Assembly: GCA_005116745.1 (NCBI GenBank)
Contig: SWDS01000007.1
Span: 66,587 to 130,586, forward strand
Origin: Nitrospira sp.
GTDB taxonomy: Bacteria; Nitrospirota; Nitrospiria; Nitrospirales; Nitrospiraceae
Direction: 5' to 3'
Length of the DNA: 64,000 nucleotides
The position numbers were made by a program, and so were the translations under genes. Shown here piece after piece: positions 27,038 through 37,483 of this stretch. The notes beneath the pieces are model-generated. The model did no database searches. It saw only the letters and a program-made list of their open reading frames with translations, and was not told the origin of the DNA. Position 1 is the first letter of the stretch. Each line of letters opens with the position of its first letter.

Positions 27038-27127
27038 TGGCGGAGGGGGCGAGATTTGAACTCGCGGATGGGTTACCCCATCTCCGGTTTTCAAGACCGG
27101 CACGTTCGGCCGCTCCGTCACCCCTCC
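27038..27127 (-). tRNA. tRNA-Ser, anticodon UGA
   Basis: The minus strand folds as a class II tRNA: acceptor GGAGGGG pairs with CCCCTCC, followed by discriminator G and an encoded CCA (27038-27040). The anticodon stem-loop is CCGGT-CTTGAAA-ACCGG, giving TGA. A long variable arm (GAGATGGGGTAACCCATC) and T-arm GAGTTCAAATCTC are present. A decayed relative lies at 33660-33712. Confidence 0.95.
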
Positions 27128-27389
27128 AAACCGACCTGTTGAGTTCTATATGATGACCACGCTCGCTCGACCCCGGAGCATCCTGTTCTTTTCAAGCGGT
27201 GACGAGATCGCGCAGTATACGGCGTTCCGGTGGGCTTGGTAAACACCCATTCGCGTTTCTTCGAGAACCTTCAGCACGTTGGCATCAGCGCTTGAGATGT
27301 GGAACCAGACCGGAACACGTGTCCTGCTCCCTGTGCAAGTGAGACCTTCTCCAACAAAGTCTCACTACTCACGAGCCGCAGCATCCGTT

Positions 27390-28139
27390 CTATTCGGAAT
27401 AGAGAACGAGTAGAAGACCAAAGAGAACGACGCCTCCTCCCCACCCAACCTCAAACCACTTCCTCACCTGAGGCGATGCACCAGGTAGCCAGGAGGCCAG
27501 GCCCTTGGACAGACCCGCAATGACCCCCACGGTTCCCAACACTGCATGATGAAGGTCGATCCTGGCTGCGCCGGGATGGTTCGCATGGGAATGGACGAAG
27601 AGTAGGAGGCTTCCGGCCAGGGCTAAGAATACCAATGGAGCTGCCCAGGCTGGATGTCGCACACGGCCGGTTCGTCGGAGTGCCTCGCACACGGCTATGG
27701 CGATGGCAAGAACTGCACAGAACTTGTGCTCGATCATTTCCCGATCCTGGCCGAAAAATGTGTCGGCAAAGCTGAGGGAGCCGATCGGCCAGGCGTCATG
27801 GTCACTCCAGATCATATTGTAGACTCCGACTACACCGAGGATAGTCGGCAGGGCAAGGCGGGTCCACAATGGCAAGGGATACTGTAGGGCGTAGCCTAAC
27901 TCTGCAAACCCAAACAGCATGTCGCAGAGACCAGTGAAATGATGGCTAAACTCCGAATAGGCAATGCCTTCCGGTGATCCTTCCCAGCGTCCACTGGCAT
28001 GACCGTGATGATCAGTGGTGCCACCAGTTTCAGCGGAGACATCCTGATGACCTGATGGTGCTTGCGCCTGCGCACCTGAAATGCTGGTACAGGAGACAAT
28101 AAAGACGAGAAGGCTAGATAGTAGGTAGGACCAGCGCAT
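27390..28139 (-). CDS. Polytopic membrane protein with His-rich N-terminus
   Basis: A 249-residue protein with a signal-like start (LLSSLLVFIVSCTSISGAQA), a periplasmic His-rich stretch (TTDHHGHASG) and about six membrane helices (for example WTRLALPTILGVVGVYNMIW, HPAWAAPLVFLALAGSLLLF). HSHANHPGAARIDLHHAVLG places several histidines near a membrane face, and the overall plan is reminiscent of CopD-like copper proteins. Metal transport is an inference only. I start at 28139; the upstream 48 residues include Cys-rich sequence without signal features. Confidence 0.65.
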   Translation of the reverse strand: MRWSYLLSSLLVFIVSCTSISGAQAQAPSGHQDVSAETGGTTDHHGHASGRWEGSPEGIAYSEFSHHFTGLCDMLFGFAELGYALQYPLPLWTRLALPTILGVVGVYNMIWSDHDAWPIGSLSFADTFFGQDREMIEHKFCAVLAIAIAVCEALRRTGRVRHPAWAAPLVFLALAGSLLLFVHSHANHPGAARIDLHHAVLGTVGVIAGLSKGLASWLPGASPQVRKWFEVGWGGGVVLFGLLLVLYSE

Positions 28140-28507
28140 TGTACTCAATGAGGAACTCCACCGAGAGGCGTCCGCCTCTAGTCGAGCGCACCATAGCACG
28201 CATCCTTTTTCCAGGCTATCCAAAATGCAGCAGAAGCTGATCGAGAGAACGCTACGGGGGCGGATGCCATTGCTGCTTCTCAAACGTGATGCAGTTGATT
28301 TGCGTACATCAGCAATCGTCGTAGCGTGCTACAGGACTGAGTTCTGGTTCGGACAAGTCTTTGAAACTATATTCGATGATAGTAGGGAACTATATGGTCC
28401 TCCTTTTTGTCCTGGTGGTGCAAATCGAACATGGGACAAGACCCCATGACTCGGTGGAGGCATACCGATTGTGGAGGGGAGTCGTGTGCCTGTGAAGTCT
28501 GCGAAGC

Positions 28508-28882
28508 TCACACATCCATTGGGCGTCTATCGCTCAGCGTGACCCAGCCGCGAATGATCCGATACACGAACCAGAGTCCGACCAGACCGATCGGGAGCCA
28601 CATGAAGAGGAGGCCGATCCCCAATGTCGCGATGATGAAGGCCCCGCAGAGGGAGATCCAGAGCAGTCCAAACCAGAAGGTTCGGATCTGCCAGTGAAAG
28701 TGCGAATCGAGCCAGGTGCCGCGAGCCTCGCTCCGCTTGATGTAGTTCAGAATGACCGCAATGATCGAAGGCCAGCCGGTGAGGAAGGCGCCGACCACTG
28801 TGGCCGTGCCGATGATGCCGGTCAGCAGGCTGAACGCGTGCAGGGCGTACACGACCTTCGTCCAGGTGACAAGTGAATCCAT
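28508..28882 (-). CDS. DUF4870-like small membrane protein
   Basis: A 124-residue protein with three to four helices: YALHAFSLLTGIIGTATVVG, a GWPSIIAVILNYIKR loop, then WLDSHFHWQIRTFWFGLLWI and IGLLFMWLPIGLVGLWFVYR ending in IIRGW. The DSHFxWQIRTFWFGLLW phrase is the signature of the DUF4870 (Tic20-like) family. Function unknown. It is isolated, with 215 bases or more on both sides. Confidence 0.82.
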   Translation of the reverse strand: MDSLVTWTKVVYALHAFSLLTGIIGTATVVGAFLTGWPSIIAVILNYIKRSEARGTWLDSHFHWQIRTFWFGLLWISLCGAFIIATLGIGLLFMWLPIGLVGLWFVYRIIRGWVTLSDRRPMDV

Positions 28883-29190
28883 GAGTTCGCTCCATTCTGA
28901 CGTGCTGTGGGGAGTGTGGCCTCTATCAGGACCCTCCGTTCAGCATAGTCACCGGCTTCGGTGCAGTGCAAGACCACCAGTGACCGAGCAGATATGATGC
29001 CGCTAGGCTTGTTGGAGGCGGGGAGTAACGGTCACGTTTGAAGCGGTGCCGCTAAGCGGAAATGGTATCTGAGCGTATGCCGGAGGGAGAGTGTGCCGAT
29101 TCTGAGGGAGGCAGGCGACCATGTCGCCCAGTTCCAGAAAGTCTCCACACCGCACCTTGTGGTTCTTGCCCGATCCATGCCCGGTTACGT

Positions 29191-29394
29191 TCAAGCCTTC
29201 TGTTTCCCGCGTTTGGCTGCATGTCGGGGATTTTCATACACCAACTCTGCCCGTTCATGCTCTGACCAGAGTCGCACGCCATAGACTTCTTGTAATTCCA
29301 ACGTGGCTTTCGCGTCGCCCTTTCTCGCCTTTCGAAAGAGAGTCTGGCGATGCAGGTCTTCTTCTTCTTGACTCAGGGACCATTGTGCGGCCAT
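29191..29394 (-). CDS. Small soluble protein of unknown function
   Basis: A 67-residue charged protein (SQEEEDLHRQTLFRKARKGD, ATLELQEVYGVRLWSEHERA). AAAGGAG lies 6 bases before the ATG, which supports expression. No family is recognised; the Lys-rich tail (AAKRGKQKA) could bind nucleic acid. A 63-codon frame starts inside its stop (29003-29194, TTG start) but has no further support. Confidence 0.55.
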   Translation of the reverse strand: MAAQWSLSQEEEDLHRQTLFRKARKGDAKATLELQEVYGVRLWSEHERAELVYENPRHAAKRGKQKA

Positions 29395-29700
29395 CTCGAC
29401 TCCTTTGGTGTTGTCTTAAACGGAGGCGGGTTTGTACACGAGTTCGATTCACAATTCAAGGTGTGAAGAATCGGAGCTGGGGTGCTGGAAATTGTTGAGA
29501 GTGTTAGCACGAGGCTCCTGAGTAGTAACCGAACGATGCTCGATCAACGCACAAGCTTGGAGATTTGAGTCAGATCCTCGAATCACACCGATTTCCCGAT
29601 ACCCATTCTGTGTCGCATGCACAATACAAGATCTGCCCCCCAGCTTTTTTGATTAACGCTTGAGTACATTGATTATCCTGAAGCATCTACAAGCGTTTCT
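29395..29700 (+). other. Intergenic stretch with a short dispersed repeat
   Basis: About 300 bases without a gene. Positions 29607-29640 (GCATGCACAATACAAGATCT in its core) match the right ends of the three mscS-end repeats near 43.9, 46.15 and 47.2 kb. Nothing else is recognised. Confidence 0.5.
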
Positions 29701-30218
29701 CTATTGTCTCTCAGCAACTCTCTGTCGAATTTCCTTCACTTCTTGAAATGCTTTCTGGGCTTCAGCAATCTGTTGCTTGGCACGGTAGAGCTTTCCAAGA
29801 TTATTAAGCGTCACCGCCAGCGCAGGCTCATGAACAGCAGGATTGGTTTTGGATAGCTGCCGATAGAGAGCGAGTGCCTCAAGATAAACCTTTTCTGCTT
29901 CGTCGAGGCGTTGAGTATCACGATAGAGGGTTGCCACATTGTTGAGTGCTAAGGCCACATATGACTCATAGACAGCAGGATCGACCTGAGCCAGCCGCTT
30001 GATTATAGGGAGGCTTTCTTGAAACGCTCTTTCTGACTCACTAAAGCGCTGAGTGTCGTGATAAAAGCCTCCTGCATTCATGAGTGTCCCGGCGAGTTTT
30101 AACTCATAGACAGCAGGATTGTCCTCTGCCAGCTGCCGGTAAAGGCAGAGGACTTCATCATATGTCTTCTCCGCCTTAGTGAACTGCCTAGTTTCGGTAA
30201 AGTTAATTGCCAAATTGT
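29701..30218 (-). pseudogene. TPR protein, C-terminal part (split by IS4-family element)
   Basis: The last 170 or so codons of a tetratricopeptide protein: repeats of the form TLMNAGGFYHDTQRFSESER and TLNNLGKLYRAKQQIAEAQK, ending KEIRQRVAERQ. It begins exactly at the 7-base target duplication AAATTGT (30212-30218). Removing the IS and one duplication (1334 bases) puts it in frame with the N-terminal part at 31546-33050 and rebuilds the expected TLNN-LA repeat junction. By itself it lacks a start and signal peptide. Confidence 0.88.
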
Positions 30219-31545
30219 ATCACTAGTGTCCGGTTAAATTGCGGCGTGCCGGCGGCAACATCAATATGGATAAGGGTTTTAAGAGATTCATGGATGTCCA
30301 CGATTTGAATTTCAAATTGAGCATTGGCGATCATTTCGGGTGTAACCAACCTGGAGTGCCGTATGAACGTGGGCAAGACACTGTTTGCGCAAGTCATGGA
30401 GTACGTTCCGTGGAAGACCTTTGGACGCATCATCGACCGACACGACGGAGATGCGGGAGTGCGCACCTTGGACTGCGCCGATTTGTTTCGCGTGATGGCG
30501 TTCTCGCAATTGACGTGGCGCGAGTCTTTGCGCGACATCGAATCCTGCTTGGCGTCCAACCACAGCAAACTGTTTCACATGGGCTTGAGCGGTATTCCTG
30601 CCCGATCCACGCTCTCGGACGCGCTGAACCAGCGCGACTGGCAAATTTATCATGCGCTGGCGATGCGCTTGATTCTGCGTGCCCGCGATCTTTACGCCAA
30701 GGAGCCAACCGGGCTGGAACTCGATGCGACGGTCTACGCGCTGGACTCGACCACGATCGATCTGTGTTTGAGTCTGTTCGACTGGGCACCGTTTCGCAGC
30801 ACCAAGGCGGCGGTGAAGATGCACACGCTGCTGGACTTGCGTGGCGCGATCCCGGCCTTCATTCACATCAGCGATGGCAAGATGGGCGACGTCAAGGTGC
30901 TCGATATCTTGCCCATCGAAGCGGGGGCGTTTTACGTGATGGATCGGGGGTATCTGGACTTCCGCCGACTCTTCACGCTGCATCAGGCCGGCGCGTTCTT
31001 TGTGACCCGCGCCAAACGCGGTATGGACGCACAGCGTGTGTACTCGACCAAAACCGACCGACGCACGGGAGTGATCTGCGATCAATCGATTCGGCTCAAC
31101 GGTTTTTACGTGTCCCGCGACTATCCCGAACATCTGCGGCGCATCCGATACAAAGACCCCGTGTCGGGCAAGACGCTGGTATTTCTGACCAACAACACGA
31201 CGCTGCCGCCGTTGACTATTGCCGCGTTGTACAAGAACCGCTGGCACGTGGAGTTGTTCTTCAAATGGATCAAACAACATCTGCGCATCAAGCGTTTTCT
31301 GGGCACGAGCGAGAACGCGGTGAAGACGCAAATCTGGTGCGCCGTGTCCACCTATGTGCTGATTGCCATTGTCAAAAAGGAGCTCCACCTCAATGCCTCG
31401 CTCTACACGTTGTTACAGATATTGTCGGTCTCGATTTTCGAGAAAACCCTTATTTCATGCGCCTTGCAGCCTGACACTACCGGAATCATGGCACCACCAC
31501 CCCATAACCAAATGATTCTGTTTGATTTTTAACCGGACACTAGTG
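30219..31545 (+). mobile_element. Complete IS4-family insertion sequence
   Basis: About 1327 bases bounded by inverted repeats CACTAGTGTCCGGTTAAA (left) and its match at the right end, with a 7-base direct repeat AAATTGT on both sides (30212-30218 and 31546-31552). It carries one intact transposase. The intact target duplication shows it inserted by transposition, and the lack of decay suggests recently. Confidence 0.93.
30363..31532 (+). CDS. IS4-family transposase (DUF4372 type)
   Basis: A 389-residue DDE transposase. The N-terminal DUF4372-type region is MNVGKTLFAQVMEYVPW through CADLFRVMAFSQLTWRESLRD. The catalytic core includes LDATVYALDSTTIDL (first Asp), FYVMDRGYLDFRRL (second Asp) and the Y-2-R/E region LYKNRWHVELFFKWIKQHLRIK (Glu). 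All catalytic residues are visible and the frame is unbroken. The ATG at 30363 gives the conserved N-terminus; an earlier ATG adds 13 residues. Confidence 0.93.
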   Translation: MNVGKTLFAQVMEYVPWKTFGRIIDRHDGDAGVRTLDCADLFRVMAFSQLTWRESLRDIESCLASNHSKLFHMGLSGIPARSTLSDALNQRDWQIYHALAMRLILRARDLYAKEPTGLELDATVYALDSTTIDLCLSLFDWAPFRSTKAAVKMHTLLDLRGAIPAFIHISDGKMGDVKVLDILPIEAGAFYVMDRGYLDFRRLFTLHQAGAFFVTRAKRGMDAQRVYSTKTDRRTGVICDQSIRLNGFYVSRDYPEHLRRIRYKDPVSGKTLVFLTNNTTLPPLTIAALYKNRWHVELFFKWIKQHLRIKRFLGTSENAVKTQIWCAVSTYVLIAIVKKELHLNASLYTLLQILSVSIFEKTLISCALQPDTTGIMAPPPHNQMILFDF

Positions 31546-33050
31546 AAATTGTTTAGAGTCATGGCGAGATCGGAATTATAGACAGCGGGGTTAACTTGAG
31601 CCAGCCGTCGATAAAGGGTGAGGGCTTCTGTAAATGAATCCTCCGCCTCGGTAAACCGTTTCGTCTCGCTGTACAAATTGGCCAGATTGTTAAGTGCCAG
31701 CGCAACATTAGGCTCATGGGCAGCGGGATCAGTTTTAGCCAACCTCCGGTCGATGGCGAGGCTTTTTTGAAACGCTCTTTCTGACTCGCCGATTCGCTTG
31801 AGATCGGAATAGAGATTGCCTAAGTTGTGAAGCGTCTCCGCGAGTCCCGGCTCATAGGCGGCTGGATTCAACGTGGCCAGCTTCTGACGAATAGTGAGAG
31901 TTTCCAGCTGTGCTTTTTCTGATTCATCAAATTTCTGCGTCGTTCTATAGAGACTTGCAAGGAGGTGAAGCGTATCCGCCACTGTTGATTCGTATGCGTT
32001 GAGATTTGCCTTGGCCAGTTTCCGCCGGAGGGTGAGCGCTTCTTGGCCCGCTTCTTCCGCTTCTCTGAATTGCTGAGCGGTTTCGTAGAAATGAGTAAGG
32101 TTGTTGAGCGTTTCTGCCAGAGCGGACTCATAAGCAGTGGGATTTGCCTTGGCCAGTTTCCGCCGGAGGGTGAGGGATTCTTGATGCATCTGTTGTGCTT
32201 TGACAAACTGCTGGGTTGAGCCGTAGAGATTGGCTAGGTTGTTCAGCGTGGCAGCAACATCAGGCTCATAGTCGACTGGCTTAGTTTGTGCAAGCCTCCG
32301 ACGGATAATGAGCGCTTCTTGATATGCCTTCTCCGCTTCGTCAAACTTCTGAATCTTTCGGTAGAGACTCGCGAGGTTATTGAGGGTTGCTGCAATAACG
32401 TATTCATGTGCGTCGGTATCAGCCGGGGTGAGTTTGCGCAGAACGGATAACAATTCAATATACACACGCTCAGCCTTGGTATAGTCGTTCTGTTTCAGTA
32501 GTGTGGTGCCGTACGCGAAGAGGTAAATCGGATTTTCGGTTCTATATTGGGATGCCTTCTCATAATGCGGTAAGGCTTGATCGGGACGAAACTCTAATTC
32601 ATAGATTCGACCTCGATTGAAATGATTCTCCGCAATTTTAAGTATTTCTTTTTCTTGTCGTTCTAAGGCCTGGTCATATAGGTGGCCTGCTTGTTCAAGT
32701 TCACCTTGATCGAGCAACGCTTTTGCCTGTTTGGCGAGTTCATTGGTCTCGCCGGCTTCGGCTAGTCTCGCTTCTGTCTCTTTGTACTTCTTGATCCATT
32801 CATTGGCTTCTTGGATTTTCTCGTCGAGAGATCGTCTTGCTTTCCCTAATTCGTTGTCTTTTTCATCTAGAAATTCATTAAGCCGCTTGACGACTTTTGG
32901 ATCAACTCCAGTGCAGTTAATTGTTACCTTACCTTTAACTCCTGCTATGGCGGGGCTACACCAGCCCTCGGTGCGCTGGGTCGTGGACATAGGCCACCCT
33001 AACGTTGGAAAAAGGAGGATGCCGACTATGAACCACCATCGAAACATCAT
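31546..33050 (-). pseudogene. Secreted TPR protein, N-terminal part (split by IS4-family element)
   Basis: About 500 codons: signal peptide (FIVGILLFPTLGWPMS), a CSPAIAGVKGKVTINCTG segment, a coiled coil (KRLNEFLDEKDNELGKARRS), then at least eight TPR units with the period TLNNLANLY...EAEKAYQEAL...RRLA, each about 42 residues, as in kinesin-light-chain-like TPR proteins. It ends at the IS4 element, after which the frame reads 30 codons of IS sequence. The unbroken gene would encode about 671 residues. It overlaps the upstream membrane-protein gene by 4 bases. TPR arrays bind partner proteins; here the array would be periplasmic. Confidence 0.9.
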
Positions 33051-33415
33051 GGATTGGTAACCGTAATAGTGACGTCTCCCCTGGTGTTGGCAATAGCAGG
33101 ACTGCCCGGACCTGAGGTCTTTTGGTCAACCTTGTTATCACCGAAGGTCTTTTGTTGAGAAATTTCTTCGTGGGCGTTCGGTCTCGGCAATGGTTCTTGC
33201 GTAGTGGCTGTTTTCTCAGCAGTGGGCGAAGTAGTGCTGATGTATGCTAAGCAAAGGCCTCCAATCAGTGCGATGAATGCCATGACGATGAACGATACCT
33301 GCGCCCAAACTGGTTGAAAGGAAGTTCGTCGCCATGTGAGGAAAAGCAAAAAAGTAAAAAGCGCAAACCCAGCCAGCCCTAGCGGATGAGTAACGACCTT
33401 TGCCCATTCACCCAT
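33047..33415 (-). CDS. Two-helix membrane protein, operon partner of the TPR protein
   Basis: A 122-residue protein with two helices (LGLAGFALFTFLLFLTW and VSFIVMAFIALIGGLCLAYI) and a soluble tail ending SGPGSPAIANTRGDVTITVT. That tail shares the pattern SPAIA-x3-G-x-VTI with the N-terminus of the TPR protein encoded 4 bases downstream (CSPAIAGVKGKVTINC). The shared motif and the overlapping genes suggest they act together at the membrane, but no family function is known to me. Confidence 0.7.
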   Translation of the reverse strand: MGEWAKVVTHPLGLAGFALFTFLLFLTWRRTSFQPVWAQVSFIVMAFIALIGGLCLAYISTTSPTAEKTATTQEPLPRPNAHEEISQQKTFGDNKVDQKTSGPGSPAIANTRGDVTITVTNP

Positions 33416-33659
33416 GTTGTATTTATCCCAAGATGAGGGTCTGAAGAATACATCTAAACATAATTAAAATCGAGGCTGTACCTGTTGCTTAACGAAAGGC
33501 CGGAGGCGGTTCCCAGGCGAGGGGATAAACGGGGGGAATAGAATGCGGTATCAGGCGGTAAAGGACGGGAATCGGCGGTAGAAGACGGTACTCAGGTGAG
33601 CAGGGGAATCGTCAGTGTTCAAGCGTGGTTTCGAAGTTTTTCGCGGGGTTCAAGGACTG

Positions 33660-33712
33660 ATGCTTCGGGATTTTCAAGACAGGCACGTTCGGTCGCTGTG
33701 TGGCGTTCGTTG
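33660..33712 (-). pseudogene. Decayed tRNA-Ser fragment
   Basis: The minus strand carries GCGACCGAACGTGCCTGTCT followed by TGAAAATC, matching the D-arm to anticodon-loop region of the intact tRNA-Ser (GCGGCCGAACGTGCCGGTCTTGAAAACC), including the TGA anticodon loop. The acceptor stem no longer pairs and the variable arm and T-arm are unrecognisable. It lies just beyond the stop of the serS fragment. Confidence 0.6.
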
Positions 33713-33731
33713 GGAGGGCGATGGGATAGAC

Positions 33732-34031
<300 letters not shown>

Positions 34032-34298
34032 TCAGTAAGCCTTCTGAAAATCCGGTTTACTCAGCACGCGCACGATGTCAATGCGGGCCCCAAATCGCTT
34101 AAAGACCACCCGATAATCGCCCGCTCGTAATCGATACAACGGCTCCTTAAAGCCCTGCAACTTCTTGATCCGTTTCCCGTCTGGAAAGGGATCGTCGGCG
34201 AGGCGGGCACAGTCGGCAAGAATTTGGTTGGCGATCTTGACGGAGAAGATATCCAGATCGCGTTGTGCTTTCTCGGACAGAAACACCTGGCAGGTCAC
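34032..34298 (-). CDS. RelE/ParE-family toxin
   Basis: An 88-residue toxin of the RelE superfamily: VFLSEKAQRDLDIFSVKIAN, then DGKRIKKLQGFKEPLYRLRA and GDYRVVFKRFGARIDIVRVL. The KKLxGxxxPLYRLRxGDYRVVF phrase, with its Arg and Lys residues, is typical of mRNA-cleaving RelE toxins. It overlaps its antitoxin by an ATGA junction. It sits between serS and the duplicate serS 3' fragment. Confidence 0.9.
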   Translation of the reverse strand: MTCQVFLSEKAQRDLDIFSVKIANQILADCARLADDPFPDGKRIKKLQGFKEPLYRLRAGDYRVVFKRFGARIDIVRVLSKPDFQKAY

Positions 34299-34570
34299 GC
34301 GGTACGGACTTTCTTTCTCCTCCGTGTGGCCTTGTAGTCGGATAGGGACATGGACCGGCCAGCGCGGATGTCTTTCAACCCCTCTTCGATCTTCTTCCGC
34401 AGTTTTGGGCTATAGGCCAACAAGGCATCCTCGATGTCGTCTTCCGTTACGGGAACCAGCATGGCGGTCGGGCGCCCGTGGGTGGTGACGAGGACGGTGT
34501 TCCCTCGTTCGACGGTCCTGAGCATTTCAGATGTCTTGGCCTTCAGATCGCGTACGTTGGTAAATCTCAC
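34295..34570 (-). CDS. Phd/YefM-family antitoxin
   Basis: A 91-residue antitoxin: RFTNVRDLKAKTSEMLRTVE followed by RGNTVLVTTHGRPTAMLVPV is the Phd/YefM N-terminal fold that dimerises and binds operator DNA; the acidic to basic C-terminal tail (LKDIRAGRSMSLSDYKATRR) wraps the toxin. I start at GTG 34570, because AGGAGAGAG precedes it directly; the longer frame starts at TTG and places that site inside the coding region. Antitoxin and toxin overlap by 4 bases. Confidence 0.88.
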   Translation of the reverse strand: MRFTNVRDLKAKTSEMLRTVERGNTVLVTTHGRPTAMLVPVTEDDIEDALLAYSPKLRKKIEEGLKDIRAGRSMSLSDYKATRRRKKVRTA

Positions 34571-34601
34571 GACTCTCTCCTGTAGTTGCAAGTGTGGCTA
34601 C

Positions 34602-34630
34602 ATCGTAGAGTCTCGCCGCAACGAAGTCAA
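34602..34630 (-). promoter_or_regulatory. Sigma-70-like promoter of the serS-locus TA pair
   Basis: Reading leftward: TTGACT (34630-34625), 17 bases, TACGAT (34607-34602). Both boxes match the consensus at four or more positions with ideal spacing, about 30 bases before the GTG start of the antitoxin. Confidence 0.6.
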
Positions 34631-34782
34631 GGACCGTTGCGCTTAGTCACTTCAGTGGTGTACGGAAGCTAATTTGCTCTGCCACAGAAGGATAGTGGGG
34701 GTTAGGGGGGGGGATAACTTTTCAACCAAGATTGCTCGACCCTAGAGATCACGCGCGACAGGATCATGCCACTCTTGGGATT

Positions 34783-36078
<1,296 letters not shown>

Positions 36079-36156
36079 TTAGCAGGCTGCTGAAAACATT
36101 TCAGAACTCACGGACGTTCGGCCCCTCGCAGGTGATGGACTGAATCGGATTCGTGC

Positions 36157-36345
36157 GCAGGATGTTCAAATAGGCCTTTCAGCAAGGCCGCAACGAGCGA
36201 AGAGGCGAGGAGGTACATACCAAGCTTTGCTTGAACCGCTCGCTTCGATCACATGCGAGCGGATAAGCACCTTTCCATCGCCTTCTACGTTGAGCCTCTG
36301 AGCAATGCGAGAACGAAGCTGAAGGCCTATTTCAATATCCTGCTA
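36157..36345 (+). repeat. Palindromic dispersed element, copy 1
   Basis: Begins GCAGGATGTTCAAATAGGCC and ends with the inverse (GGCCTATTTCAATATCCTGC TA). Inside are GCAAGGCCGCAACGAGCGAA on one side and GAGCCTCTGAGCAATGCGAG on the other, which match copy 2 (37483-37606) in reverse orientation. A half-copy (TAGCAGGCTGCTGAAAAC) sits at 36079-36096 against the serS start. No ORF. Confidence 0.75.
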
Positions 36346-36442
36346 GAAAGCGGTTGGAATCTAGCACTCGATTTCTACAGAGTCAATGAATGGCCAGCTC
36401 AGGGGACATGAGCCGATGGCTTCCCTATGGAATTGACATCGA

Positions 36443-37483
36443 ATGGGTGTGAAGAACAGGATGTCGACCATGCGCCAGATCTCCAATCCTCCCAACCCAT
36501 TTGAGTCGCAGCATCGGGACCTTCTGGAACCGGTCGCCTCGCCGCAATTGATGGTGTATACAGACGAGACGCGAGAGATTCTGAGCCGTAACGACAGTCC
36601 GGATTTACCGTTTCGATGGAGTGTGAATCCCTATCGAGGCTGCTTTCATGCCTGTGCCTATTGTTATGCACGTCCTTCGCATGAATATTGGGGGTTCGGT
36701 GCGGGAACCGATTTTGAGAGCAAAATCGTGGTGAAGGAAGATGCTCCACGATTACTTCGGCAGCAATTTGAGAAGGCTTCATGGCCTGGAGAGCTGATCG
36801 TCTTTTCAGGAAACACGGACTGCTACCAGCCGATTGAGGCAGAGTACGAGTTGACCCGAGCCTGTCTGCAGGTCTGTGCAGACTATCGGAACCCTGTCGG
36901 TATTATTACGAAAGGCGCGTTGGTGTTGCGCGATCTTGATGTGCTCATGCAGTTACACCATGAGGCCTGGATCCTGGTTTACTTTAGTATTCCCTTTGCG
37001 TCAGACGAGATGGCTAGAAAGGTAGAGCCCCAGGCTCCGTCCATTACGAAACGGTTCTCTGCCATGAAGGCGCTTTCCGACGCCGGCATCCCAACCGGTC
37101 TTTCGATTGCGCCGATCATTCCTGGTCTGAATGAAGATGATATTCCTGAACTGTTGGATCGTGCGTATGGTGCCGGCGCCCGTACTGCGACCCATAGCCT
37201 GTTGAGACTATCCGGCAGTCTGGAGGCGGTATTTCTGGATCGGATGGGGGAGGCCTTTCCAAAACGGATTGGAAAGATCACCAATCGACTCCGTGAGATC
37301 AGGGGCGGGTCGTTGACGGAGAGCCGATTCTTCACGCGGCAGGTAGGGCAAGGACCCTATTGGGAGTTGATCGAACAGCTATTCGATCTGGCGAGACGGC
37401 GGGCAGGATTTAATGACGATGTTACGATCGCGGTTCCACAGACGTTTCGTCGTCCGGGCGGGGAACAGGGCTCACTCTTTTAG
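36443..37483 (+). CDS. Radical SAM protein, PA0069/SPL-like family
   Basis: A 346-residue protein with the radical SAM cluster motif CFHACAYCYARPSHEY (CxxxCxxC, near residue 70), followed by WPGELIVFSGNTDCYQPIEA and the TIM-barrel phrases VGIITKGALVLRDLDVL and GIPTGLSIAPIIPGLNE. This is the family of PA0069 and Rv2578c, distantly related to spore photoproduct lyase, with no proven reaction. The start could be 36443 or the ATG at 36461; neither has a strong ribosome site. The TAG stop is formed by the first bases of palindromic copy 2, and copy 1 lies 98 bases upstream. Confidence 0.9.
   Translation: MGVKNRMSTMRQISNPPNPFESQHRDLLEPVASPQLMVYTDETREILSRNDSPDLPFRWSVNPYRGCFHACAYCYARPSHEYWGFGAGTDFESKIVVKEDAPRLLRQQFEKASWPGELIVFSGNTDCYQPIEAEYELTRACLQVCADYRNPVGIITKGALVLRDLDVLMQLHHEAWILVYFSIPFASDEMARKVEPQAPSITKRFSAMKALSDAGIPTGLSIAPIIPGLNEDDIPELLDRAYGAGARTATHSLLRLSGSLEAVFLDRMGEAFPKRIGKITNRLREIRGGSLTESRFFTRQVGQGPYWELIEQLFDLARRRAGFNDDVTIAVPQTFRRPGGEQGSLF

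Noticed and set aside
29003-29194. 63-codon frame overlapping the stop of the small gene at 29191-29394
   Set aside because: TTG start, odd composition and no family resemblance; too weak to call.
30312-31388. 358-residue frame antisense to the IS4 transposase
   Set aside because: Shadow of a GC-rich coding region; the sense strand has all catalytic motifs.
34695-34715. G-rich run (GGGGTTAGGGGGGGG) downstream of serS
   Set aside because: A single low-complexity run; not enough spaced G tracts to claim a quadruplex or regulatory role.
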